From Primula veris (Eukaryota > Streptophyta > Magnoliopsida > Ericales > Primulaceae): a DNA stretch of 64,000 nt. Shown in pieces: positions 1 through 10,568 of the stretch (position 1 is the first letter of the stretch; the number at the start of each line of letters is the position of its first letter). The position numbers were made by a program, and so were the translations under genes. The stretch spans positions 27,960,126 through 28,024,125 of the forward strand of contig OY821747.1 in NCBI GenBank assembly GCA_963682055.1, in the 5' to 3' direction. The notes under the pieces are model-generated. The model saw nothing but the letters and a program-made list of their open reading frames with translations, was not told where the DNA came from and ran no database searches.

Positions 1-2739
1 TATAGAGAAAATCCATCTGTATATTTGATCCATGCATAATATCATGAAAAATGGATACAAATTTTTGACTGCTACTTAGTATCGGCAATAGGTCTGAAAA
101 AGTATCGAAAAATATCAAATTTAGATATTTGTATCCTGTGAAGGAACGCACCCACCCTTCAGGTATTTTGATTGAAATACCTATAAATGGCATTTTCCGT
201 AGAAATAGCATTCTTGCTTCTATATTTATAGATAGATTTAACATTAGCTGGTGATTATTTTAGAACGGAAACATAATCGAAATGGCTCAATTTAAGCTTT
301 AGACACTTCGACTGTGTTGTGCTGCTCTAGGTTTATTGTATGCATATTGTTAGCAACATCTATAATATATTTAACAGCGGCTTGTAGTTATTCTGATTTT
401 TATCAATGGAAAACCAAAACATAATTGGATGAGATCAATTTAGGCTTCATAGTTTAGACACTTGGGCTTGATTGTGTTGTGCTGCTCCAGGTTTATTTAT
501 GCATATTACATTGTTATTAGCGATGTGTATGTAACATTGGTTTGTGATACTTTTGTTTTTTATCAATAGAAACGGAATCATATTCCAATTGGCTCAATTT
601 AAAGTTACAATACAAAGTTTGTGTGCAATCAGAGGAAGAACTAAGAGTAGGCTATAAAGGCTGCAGGTCCCCCCATATTATGTGAAAATACAGTATTTTA
701 CCATTTATTTTGACGAAAAAGTACCGATTTTAGCCTTTCTATCCCTGCATAATAACAGAAAACAGTCATATGGAATGATGCCCCTCTCATACAAGGATCT
801 CGGTTTTCTACCGCTGCTCTAGGTTAATATGCATATTCTTAGCAACATATGTAATAGTGGCTTGTTATATTTTTTAATCGAAATGAACATGATTGAATTA
901 GCTAGCATGGCTGAGAAGCTTAAAAAAGCTCACTTTCGCACTTTTCACGCTGATGAAGCTTACACTTTTTACGCTTTTAGCGAAGTTCTTGCAAAAACGC
1001 TTTAGCTACACTTTCACCTTTCAAAAATTGGGTTCTATAAGGTGGACCCAGCTATAAAGTGAAGTGATAAGCATATGTCTTAGCTAATTGCTTTATTCCT
1101 TTTCCCTTATTCCTGGCTTGTGTAACAATACTGTCCTTTTTGGGTTCAATAAAGTACTCATTTAGCCCGTAGAATCAATAATATCTTTCAAGCATTTTTC
1201 TCAGTTTTTATTTTCTTTTTCTGTTTGGCGCTACCTGTTTTGAGTGTTTTGGTCTGTTTATGTGAGTTGTAGAGGAACAATGTCAAGGTCTAATGACTTA
1301 ACAAAAAAAAATATGAAGGTCTAATGCAACTGTTGTGCTACTATCAAATGTTATGAATAAGAAAAGTTGTCGAGCCAAAATTACACAAGTAAGAGATAAT
1401 TTAATACGTTTCTAGTGAAATTACAGTTACTGAATTCATTTCTTATACTTTTCACCCCCAACCGACTTAAGAATGTTTTGGTTGCTGAAGTTGTAAGTGG
1501 AAGCTCATCTACCCACACTGTCTATCTTTTTCCCCCCTTTACTTTGTTTTTAGTTGTGGTTTCCAAATTTCTTATAATTTTTCAATCCCAATATCTGTTG
1601 ATCCTGCCCCAGTTAGAATCTTTTTGATTGCTTAAGTTGTTACTGGATGCTCATGATTAACACCCTCATGGTATGGGCCATGTTGTATAGTATGCTTATT
1701 GTATGGTAATGTCTGGTTATCTTATACACATATTTACGGGAATGATTTTGTTCTTTTTTGTCCGCTCTCTCTCTTCTAGAATTCTCTAGGTCTTCCAAAC
1801 GTATATAGACTTGCTCGTAATGAAAAGGTGAGAGAAGTTATTTAAGTTGTTGTGTGTCAATGAATGCTAAGTCAAATTTCTGTTGTCTCATGGGGATCAC
1901 GTTTATGAACATACGGGAAAGGAGGTGGTGGTAAAACATTAACAAATGCAACAGTTGGCAGGTCTATATTGTACTCCAGTTGTTGAACTTCTTTGTATTT
2001 GAACTGATAGGTTTTCACTTAATTGACCTAGGTCATTACCATATAAATAATTTTCCCCTTTCGAGGATCCCTTTCAAAGCAACTTTTGACCACAAAGAAA
2101 AAGTTTCTAGAATTTTTGAAATTTATCCTGGCTAAAAGTTTCCATATTGTATATAACTTTATTTTACTTGTATGTCGTCATCCTTTTTGTTATTTGTGAT
2201 TACAAACTTGCTCAGTTTTTATTCTGCGATTCTCTGAACTTAGTACAAGTGAAATACTTTCATCTCCTATGCTATTGTTTTTGGGAAGGATCTATGAACT
2301 ATAGCTGTATATAAAATATAGGAATTTTGTAAATTGTCGCTGCATTCCCAGTTTCCCACACAATGTAGAGTTCTACTTTTTCTTCTTCAGTGGTAAAATG
2401 TTTTGACTTGAGTAATTGTTAGATACATAGTTGGGCATCAATATTTTCTCACATAAACCATATAGAAATTCTGTCCTCATGTTCTTAGAAAGGCCATCAA
2501 ACTGGATATAGGCATACTGTTATATAGTACTGACATTTCCGTGTGTTTTAGTACTTTCCATTGTCCAGCAGTTCTTGCCTTGGCAAGGTTAATTTTTATT
2601 CTGTGTTTGTACTCTTATGGGTATAACGGTTTATTAATCACTTCCATTTTGTGTCTTCAAAAATTTCCCTTGATATTAGAGAACTTGTTTTTCTACACGT
2701 CTTAACTCATTTAGTCATTTTACATTTACTTGGCATTAG
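1..2739. other. Upstream or intronic DNA 5' of the glutaredoxin exons
   Basis: No coding exon of the glutaredoxin gene was found here. The region is AT-rich and looks like intron or intergenic sequence. It contains imperfect tandem copies of a ~155-bp unit between about 260 and 900 (listed separately). A possible 48-bp exon at 1780-1827 has a pyrimidine tract plus TAG in front and AAG|GTGAGA behind. It reads 16 codons without a stop, but it cannot join the exon at 2740 in frame, so I do not call it. Confidence 0.5.
262..900. repeat. Imperfect ~155-bp tandem repeat, two to three copies plus a fragment
   Basis: The phrase 'ttgtgctgctc(t/c)aggtttat' followed by 'tgcatatt' and 'tagc(a/g)a' occurs at about 317 and 476, with a shorter version at about 811. 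Each is preceded or followed by 'atcaat(g/a)ga(a)a' and 'ggctcaattta'. Spacing of the first two copies is about 155-160 bp. The third copy lies after a ~180-bp interruption. The copies are clearly diverged, so the duplication is not recent. No function is visible. Confidence 0.6.
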
Positions 2740-3649
2740 GTACTCCATGCGTGCTAAGAATGTGTTCAGCGAATTGCGTGAGAAAGCTTTTGTAGTAGAA
2801 CTTGATCTTCGAGGTACTTCTTAATTCTTCATTGTTTGGTTTCATTTAACTTCTGTTGCCGGTGGTTTCTTGCCTTTGATTAGTGGAAAGGGGCTTCTTA
2901 AGGATTAGGACCTGCTTAGTACTTGGGTTATATCCACTCCTTTTTCTTTAAGCAAAATATCTGCCAGATTTTGTATATTGATCCTATTCATATTCCTTTG
3001 TGAGTTTAGAAAAAGTAAAAAGTCTGAATCGTCTGATCGAGTTAGCTCAAATTATTGTAGCTTGTTATTCTTCTCAAAGAATTAGGTTGCTTGACTTGCT
3101 ACCAGATGTAACATATAACAACTCTTCTGGAGGAAAAGGCGTATTTTCTTCAGTTTCTCCAAATTGAACTTTTTGGTACCTAACTAAGATATGAATATGA
3201 GATGGTGTATCTGTTCCTTTTTAGACGAGTTCACAATAAGGAATAGTCTATACTGTTTTTTTCCCTATTTTGGTATGGTGTTTTTTAAATTAACATACTC
3301 TCTTCTGGGGAAGTGAAGCGTTTCTAATCATATCATAATAGAAAATGATACAAACGAATTGTGCTATTAATATGTAGATGATGGGTATAGAATTCAGGAT
3401 GTTTTGCTAGAAATGGTCGGCCGACGCACGGTCCCACAAGTATTTGTCAATGGCCAGCACATTGGTGGTTCAGATGGTTAGTCTCATTTCCCATGAATTT
3501 GTGATTTTGACCCTTTTTCATAATTTTTCTTTTACTTGAAGTTTTTCTATGATTTTTTTTTTTATCTTATCAAATCCTCGGTCAAATAATCAGATCTTCA
3601 AGATGCTGTTCAAAGTGGTCACTTGCAAAACCTACTAAAGAAGAGTTGA
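2740..3649 (+). CDS. GRXC3: Glutaredoxin, CPYS type, GRXC3-like (last three coding exons only)
   Basis: Glutaredoxins reduce disulfides and glutathionylated proteins using glutathione. The C3/C4 class usually carries an N-terminal signal or anchor for the secretory route. Three exons are seen: 2740-2813, 3378-3476 and 3594-3649, with GT-AG introns, ending in TGA at 3647-3649. They encode 75 residues from [20 protein letters not shown] through the GSH-binding TVPQVFVNG and GGSDD motifs to LQNLLKKS. The first base of the exon at 2740 completes a codon that should be the Pro of CPYS, so the catalytic Cys-Pro lies on an upstream exon. I searched 1-2739 and found no exon ending in Cys plus the first two bases of Pro. 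Either the preceding intron runs off the left edge, or this is a 5'-truncated copy. The coding part seen has no stop or frameshift. C3 fits better than C4, judging from the LQ-A-SG-LQ-LL tail. Confidence 0.88.
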
Positions 3650-5040
3650 TAAGCAACCCCAATGGTGACATTACGATATCTTGATAGAGACTAGAGCTCG
3701 GAGGTGATTTCTTTGTCATATTTCTAGAAATTTATAGCGAAGAGGTTTGGTTTTGGTACCATGAAATTCTTGTCAGTGCTAAGCTTCTGATCTCTTCCGT
3801 GGTGTAATTGGAAGAGCATTGTTACAAATTTGTAAGGTTGTGTGGTTCCCTTTGTGTGATTTTTGTATTGGCTTTAAAATATGATTAGAAGGGAATTAAA
3901 GTGCGGTGTAGCTCTCTTCAGAATGGCGTTTAGAATTTTGTTAAAAAAAAAAAGTGCCACAACCCGCAGGTATTTTTATCAGTTGTAGGTCATGATTCCA
4001 TTTCTCTATTCCAGAAAATTCAATTTAGTGAAAGAAGATGCAGTTTCACTTAATTGATTCCAAATTGGTACGGGATTGCTTGTCAATAAGATGCCAAGTA
4101 AAAAAAAGAAAGCATTTTTCTACATATATTCATCGACTGAATCACTGAAACAGGTTCAAGATATTTAAGATTTTTTTTTATACCAGTGATGATACACATG
4201 ATAAATTTGATTCCCAATAATTTTTGTATCCAAGGGTTAGTAGAAAATGGGTTTTTTTTTCAAATTTTAAAAGTATTTTCGAAATTTCACATATATGGGT
4301 AATTGTTAAAAAGTTTTGAGGGTGGTTTTTAAAAAATTGAGAGCACTTTGGCAGCATTAAAATAACTGTATTTTTATGGGCTCACTTATTATAATAGAAT
4401 AGATATGAGACTTGTGTGTATGGCACTGCCTTGTAATTCTACTTTTAAGCAGGTCTATGCAACTTTAAAACTGCGGCTTCATTTGATATTTGTATAATTA
4501 AGCTATCGGGATATGTGAGCTAAACAGGCTTACCTTAATAGTGAGATTCATTGCAGAGTTAAAACAATTATGCTTAAAGTTATGCTAGCAGATTCGAACT
4601 CTTGGTAACGAACTAGCATCATTTTCAAATCCTTTATTTTTGTGGAAACAAATAGGATGACTGGATTGCAATTGTTTTCTGAGCTCATAAATTAGGATTC
4701 TCAGTGTTGTTTTAATAGAGGGACGATTGATGTAGTATATGAATTTATTGGAACATTTTAATAATTTAACTACCAGCATTCTTTAAAGTATACAAGTTAA
4801 TTCATTTAAGGTATCAAAAGAAATGCCAAGTTAACCAAAATAGAATAATTATCGGCACACTTGTTTTTCGAAATTAATAAGCAATAAAAGAATTATCGGC
4901 AAACTTGTACATATTACATCCTCATCCCACAGTACCCGTACTGTCACCATTTAGTTGTAATGGTAATTATCTATCGATTAGGTTAATCAATTCGATACAA
5001 ATGAAGAGAAAACTTAAGTCCTGGCAGAAAATTGAAATTA
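3650..5040. other. 3' flank of the glutaredoxin gene and intergenic DNA
   Basis: The first ~300 bp after the stop codon are probably 3' UTR. The rest is AT-rich with poly-A and poly-T tracts. No gene, RNA or bounded transposon was recognised. Confidence 0.5.
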
Positions 5041-5103
5041 TCTTTGATACAACCGGTTGTATGCGTTGTGCATACAACCGGTTGTGCATACAACCGTTGT
5101 GCT
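5041..5103. repeat. Cluster of TACAACCGGTTGTA palindromes
   Basis: A perfect 16-bp palindrome, atacaaccggttgtat, sits at 5047-5062. It is followed at about 5070-5087 by a second, nearly palindromic copy and at about 5086-5099 by a third, partial one with one base lost in the centre. The three units share 'gcatacaacc' and 'ggttgtgc'. It lies just in front of the RNase H relic. Confidence 0.7.
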
Positions 5104-5219
5104 TATGTGGAAGGCAAGAAATGAGTCGGTATTTAATGATAAAACCGAGGCTTGACAATGTATTAAATCAAATGGAACGTCTACGAGGTGCCATGGTTAA
5201 AGATCTCTTACAAATTAGA

Positions 5220-5450
5220 TGGAGGAAACTGAGGCATGCATGGAAACTCAATATCAATATTGATGTTTCGCACAAAAGAGACGGTGAATGGGTTGGGGGA
5301 GGAGTTATTGAGCCTAATGAGTTCGGAGACCTGATGGAAATTTGGGGATAGCTTCAAGGTATCTTCTCCAAGATTGGACGATTCGAACAGCGCCCGAGTA
5401 TAAGATGGCCAAAGAGAACATTGCAACAATATCAAATTTGAATCGATGAT
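5220..5450 (+). pseudogene. LINE-type RNase H domain, N-terminal fragment (relic)
   Basis: In one frame, residues WKLNINIDVS followed by a charged stretch and GGGVI match the opening strand of the RNase H domain (RVT_3 type) found at the end of plant non-LTR retrotransposons and related ORFs. The Asp of NIDVS sits where the first catalytic Asp belongs. The frame closes at 5351. From about 5330 a second frame continues with NLGIASRYLLQDW and PEYKMAKEN, ending in a TGA near 5450, which suggests a frameshift. The upstream part of the 4905-5351 frame contains the palindrome cluster and resembles nothing I know. The domain's C-terminal piece may be the one at 8008-8193. It is a relic rather than an active gene. 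Confidence 0.5.
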
Positions 5451-8007
5451 GTGGACCGCATTAGATATTGAATGAAAGAAGCTAACAATTCAATATTGCT
5501 TGCATAACGGAAGAATAAAAGTTTCTCATAAATCTCAGGAACCTTCAATATACTGACAAATTTCTTAGCTAATTAATTATGCTTAAGTTAGTTGAAATAA
5601 CCCTAAGTTTCCTTTGTTACCAGACGGGTTTTGATCACATTTGTAAATTCTATGATACTTAAAAAAATGTGACTTCCAGTGGAAACAATACACAATTAAA
5701 TTAAATGAGTTAAATAACCGTAACAAGCTAGTTTTCTTTGCCACCGTTTTCATAGGTTTACTAGTTATAGAGACAACATTATAATGGCTAGCTGTAAGTA
5801 AGCCTGTAAAAGTGAGAATAAATTTGAAATAATTTGGATGATGAGGATCACCACAAGTACACCAGAAACAATAGTAGTATGTATATATAAACGTTAAATT
5901 GTGTGCACAAACATTGCAAAATCCTTTATGAACTCAACCTTATTATCAATTACTTCAACTGTAATACAGTACCAATTATTACATACAGTAGCAATGAACT
6001 CATTATAATGCTATGATAATTAAATTTTAAGTCGTTAAAAGTTAGCTAAGCTAGGCTGTTAAATATGAAAACACACAGCGTTTAACTCCAGTTAGACCAA
6101 GCTGTAGATATACATGCATACATACATGGGGGACAACTCACATTTACTGTTGATGATCCATCTATGTCTCACTTAAATTAGACAAAGGTAAATGGGGTCT
6201 ACATATATGTTGTTTAGTAAGTTTAATGAGGAGGCGGCCTAGTGATTTACTGATACAAACTCTTAATTCACGTCAATTTCTTATAAATTTATTCCATAAG
6301 GCTACACTAGAGTACGGGACACCTTGTTGGAATTTAGATAGATTGTTAATTCTCACTAATAAACACTCAATAAAATGCTATCTAGGAGTAGTATATACTA
6401 TCACAAACTCAAGATTTAATTAATTTTCCTACAAGGAGATGACCTGTCCTCAAGAATGTTAACTAACCTCGATACATGGAAACAAAAGTAGAAGTCTAGA
6501 ACAAAATTAAATCTCTGTGTGCTTGCATTTTATAGGTAAGAAAAGTATTATTTTTTTTTTTGAATTTGATGATAGAGGGAAAAAAACACTTTTACGTAGT
6601 AAGCGTTTCATGCAAAATCAATAGACATGTAGTTTTCAAATTAGAGAATAGTTTAAGAGGAAAAAGAATAATACTGTACTAGAAAACTAATATGAACAAT
6701 ATGTATACTTTAAAATTATACAAAAATCTTTTGAAATAAGTGTAGTTTTAGGATGTGCCAACTAAATTATATTACAAAAATAGAAACATGGCTTAATAAA
6801 GTTATTAAACAAGTATAAATATTTTCCTAATTAGATATGTTGGATAAAACCAAATTATTATTAATTGATGTTTAGTGGTTTGGACTGGTGGGAAATGGGG
6901 CAACAGCTACATGGCCCACTTAATATCGGCTATAATCTAAGGGTTTAGTCTATAACCATATTATGCGGCCCCGTTAAATTTTAGACTAAGTAAAAAATCG
7001 ACTTATTGTTGGGAGGTCGTCCATTTGAAACTTTACGGTGCCAGTGGATGATAATTTCGGAACAATAATCTCGCAAATGAAAGGCGGCATCCATATTGAT
7101 ATAAACCCTAAAAAAACATGTTTCGATATAATTTTATTATTTTAACATAAATCGTTGTGAACGACCTGGTCTTACCAAATTTGTTATATACTACTATGAT
7201 TGACACTCATATTCTTGCGAGTATAAGATCTAGAAACACTTTTTTAGCCAAACCGTCATACTCTCATGGATTTTTTTCTTTGAACTCCAACCCTATCGAT
7301 TTTGTCTTTTTACTGACTTCGTTCCACCCGTCTTTTAATTATAATGAACCTACATAATCCTTTTTGTAGATAAATTCAAGTCTACAATTAACTTGACATC
7401 AATGCGAATATCGAGTTGTACATCAAATTGTGCGTTTATATAAGATCTGAATGACTATATCATTCTATATAATATATATTCATTTTTTCTTTATTACTTT
7501 GATTGCATGTACTCGTATCTTACTCTTTTTTTTTTTTACCATTGTTCTTCTCAATTTTAATTGAGTTCGTAATTTTTTACCATAAAGAGAATGCAATATG
7601 CATGGTATAACTTGGTTATTTTTCATCATCTTCTTTGACACCTTCTCCTTTTTTTATATTTTCTTTTTCCCCTTTACCTATTTCATTAGCTCATTGAGAT
7701 TTTTTTTCCATGACTACTTATTTTTCCTTTATAGACTTGGAATTCTATGTAACCTTTGAGATCTTGCTCAAGACCCATGCCCTTATGGTTTCTTTTCCTT
7801 TGTTTGTTGAGGCTGAAAGAGCTTTTTGATATCTATTTTATTTTATTACAACAAGCCAGTATTAGCAATTTGTTTTAGTATAAGCGTATAATTATGTATC
7901 TTGGGTCAACGGCTTGTTTTAGTATAAGCGTATAATTATGTATCTTGGGTCAACGGCTTTAGAAGCATGCAAGCACAATTACATTATAGCTAGTTCGTAT
8001 ACGTCAG
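5451..8007. other. DNA between two RNase H fragments, no gene seen
   Basis: About 2.5 kb of AT-rich sequence without a supported gene. It contains the 46-bp tandem duplication at 7870-7960. I did not find paired terminal repeats with a target duplication that would mark it as one inserted element. Confidence 0.45.
7870..7961. repeat. 46-bp direct tandem duplication
   Basis: A unit starting 'ttgttttagtataagcgtat' at 7870 is repeated at 7916 and looks base-identical, so the duplication is recent. Confidence 0.85.
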
Positions 8008-8193
8008 TTGTGTACGCATGAAGTCTTGTTTCGACACGTGTTTAGAGAGACAAATCATGTGGCAGATTTCAGGGCAAACTGCACGTGTTCGCATAAGCCT
8101 AATCAGGTCTTTCATGATATTGGTACTCTTCCGCAGATGATCAAGGGAATACTTGCACTGGATTCGAGACAGATGTTTCAGGCTAGACGATGA
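8008..8193 (+). pseudogene. LINE-type RNase H domain, C-terminal fragment (relic)
   Basis: The frame reads HVFRETNHVADFRANCTC and then an LP-x2-IKGIL-x-LDS tail. R-E-x-N-x-V-A-D is the conserved last block of the RNase H domain of plant non-LTR retrotransposons, and its final Asp is one of the catalytic carboxylates. There is no start of its own and no neighbouring reverse transcriptase. It is on the same strand as the N-terminal piece near 5240, about 2.6 kb away, so the two could be halves of one domain that has been split or partly deleted. Confidence 0.55.
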
Positions 8194-10333
8194 CATTGAA
8201 TTTTTATTTTCATGTGTCCACTTATTATTTGTCACAATTGTGTAAATTTCATTTTCTTTTCCTAAATATCATGTATTCAGTTATTTATTTTGAAGGTTTG
8301 ATTTATGTCCACATCTTATATACGGATTAATATTATATATTTATATATAGTTCGGTATACCTAACCCCATCCATTTGACTGTTTTGGGTGAAAAAAAAAG
8401 GGTATAATTATGTACTATAATTTTAGCATGAATCTAGTTGTCTCGTGACCTCAGGTCCTCAACTAATAAACATATACAAGGCTATTTTATCTTTTTCCCA
8501 ACTTATGATCGTACGCATTTTAGCTTAAGTTCCTGAGTGTTAATTAGACTATCTATACATGTAAACAGCAAGTTCTTCGAATATAGATACCACTGCTACA
8601 TCCGTTACGGAAGTTGTTAAAACTGGCATTCCATATAGTTAAACACGTTTTAACGACGGTTTTTGTCAATATTGAACTTTGTTCGCGATGCTTGCATGGC
8701 GATCTGTTACAAAAATTAAGAATAAGATTATTAAAAGTCTTATGAAATTAAAACACTTTTTGATTGCTAATACAGTAGAACCTCTCTATACAGAATAATA
8801 TCGGCACCGAGAGAAAATATTATTATAAACAGTTTATTCCTAATTAGAGGTTGATATATAAAAAAATAATTAAATAAATATTTCGCATAATAAAAGGTAT
8901 ATGCGTAACTAATTTAACTAATTATCATAAATATTCAAGAGACAAATACATGTATCTATATAACAAGTCAAACACATAAATCCAAAAGAGTTAGAAAGTC
9001 ACGAAACTATCGTATACTACATTAGATAAAACTTTTTTTTACATGTATAAAACTATAAATACAGGTATTATGTACCCGTTGACGAACTATTACGTACAAC
9101 AACTTAAAAGATACGGTGATAAGCCAAAAAATCAATACAATATCGTATACTACATTAGATAAATATTTTAAATCGTGTTAATTTTAATGTAACGACATAT
9201 ATATAATTTTACACATTTATGTAATTTATTACTATATGAAGGCAAATTTGTTAAGACGGGACTATAAAAAATAATAAAATATCACAATATGCCGATTATT
9301 CTTATTTTGAACTAACTCAAGTTGGATCCGTTCATTTTTATTCTTATAAGAATTTTATTCCACTATACTATATAGAGTATTACTGATAGGCTTAAGAAGT
9401 TGAACAAATTAATATTAAGTGGCCTATAAGACATGAGGGTTGGCACTTTTATTACTTTTCCAATGCATATAATTACTCTGCAAGCTGACCATAATAGAGC
9501 TGCCACACCATCAATGAGACGTTTTAATAGTTAGATACAAGTCCTCATCGATCGCCACCTTATTACTAATGCCATTATTAATTGTCGCTGAATCACCCAT
9601 TTTCAATTTTTTGACTGCTAAAACTATAGCTTACGTACATATCCTAATTAATGTTTGATCAATTTGCATATTTTGACTGCTAGAAATAAAGCAACGTATA
9701 CTATTTAATGTTTGATCAATTGTTTTCTGCCTTTCCCATCGTAATACTAATAACATTAATTTGTTTGCTCTCGGATGGGTTCAAATTTAAGTTTATGTGG
9801 TCGGATTTTGGTGGAGTAATATATATTCGTAATTGTTTTTCGATTTATTTTTATAAATCTACCTATTATTTTATTTTTAAATTGTTTATTCAAAAAAATC
9901 TGTAAAATTTGTCATTTTATATATGTTTTGATATTTATAGCTTATAAATTGTCAAACAAACAATTTAAGATAAAAATATATATAAAATGTCAAAATTTAC
10001 ACATTTTTTTCAAAAACTTTAGAAATAAAATAATACGCTGATTTAAAAAAAAATCAAAAGATGATTATAAATACATATAAAAAATCCGATAATCTTACAA
10101 AACGTGACTTAGACTCGTATCAACATGGTCATGAAAACAAGGGCCTTTTGTCTTGATATACACTAGGGGTGAACCCGAGCAAGGTACTTAGTTGGAGAGA
10201 CCGTTCAGGATTGCACAGTGAAAGGGGAAAAAAATAGGATTTAGTGACAAATAATTTGAAAGCAATTGAAATTAGTCTCTAGGGACAATTATTTTTTTAG
10301 GAACAAAATTTATTTATTTTTTCCTAAAATCTA
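8194..10333. other. AT-rich intergenic DNA
   Basis: No gene, RNA or bounded repeat was recognised. The short open frames present here have no recognisable motif. Confidence 0.5.
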
Positions 10334-10568
10334 TTCCATCCGTTTCTATTTAATTGTAAATTACGAAATTACGTGCAATTTTGATCGGCCAAGAACTTAT
10401 ATCAAAATTGTCGGAATAAAAAATTTCAAAAGTTGATCATATAGTTCAAATGTTAAATTTTATGATTAAATTTTAAAAAAATTTATTTCGACAATTTTGA
10501 TACAAGTTATACGTCGGTCAAAATTGCACGTAGTTTTGTAATAAATAATTAAATAGGAACGGAGAGAG
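10334..10568. mobile_element. Stowaway-like foldback MITE, copy 1
   Basis: The left end has 'catccgtttctatttaattg' and the right end the complement of 'ctctccgttcctatttaatt'. The interior is self-complementary: 'caattttgatcggcc' and 'atatcaaaattgtcgg' on the left pair with 'cgacaattttgata' and 'ggtcaaaattgcacgtag' on the right. It belongs to the same set as the copies at 15058, 26005, 54388 and 56412. It is non-coding. A TA precedes the left end, but the right TA is not clear. It appears to lie inside another repeat with 'agggacaa' ends. Confidence 0.75.

Noticed and set aside
1780..1827. Exon-like 16-codon stretch with pyrimidine tract, TAG acceptor and GTGAGA donor upstream of the glutaredoxin exons
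   Set aside because: It has no glutaredoxin resemblance and cannot join the exon at 2740 in frame. Splice-like borders alone are too weak.
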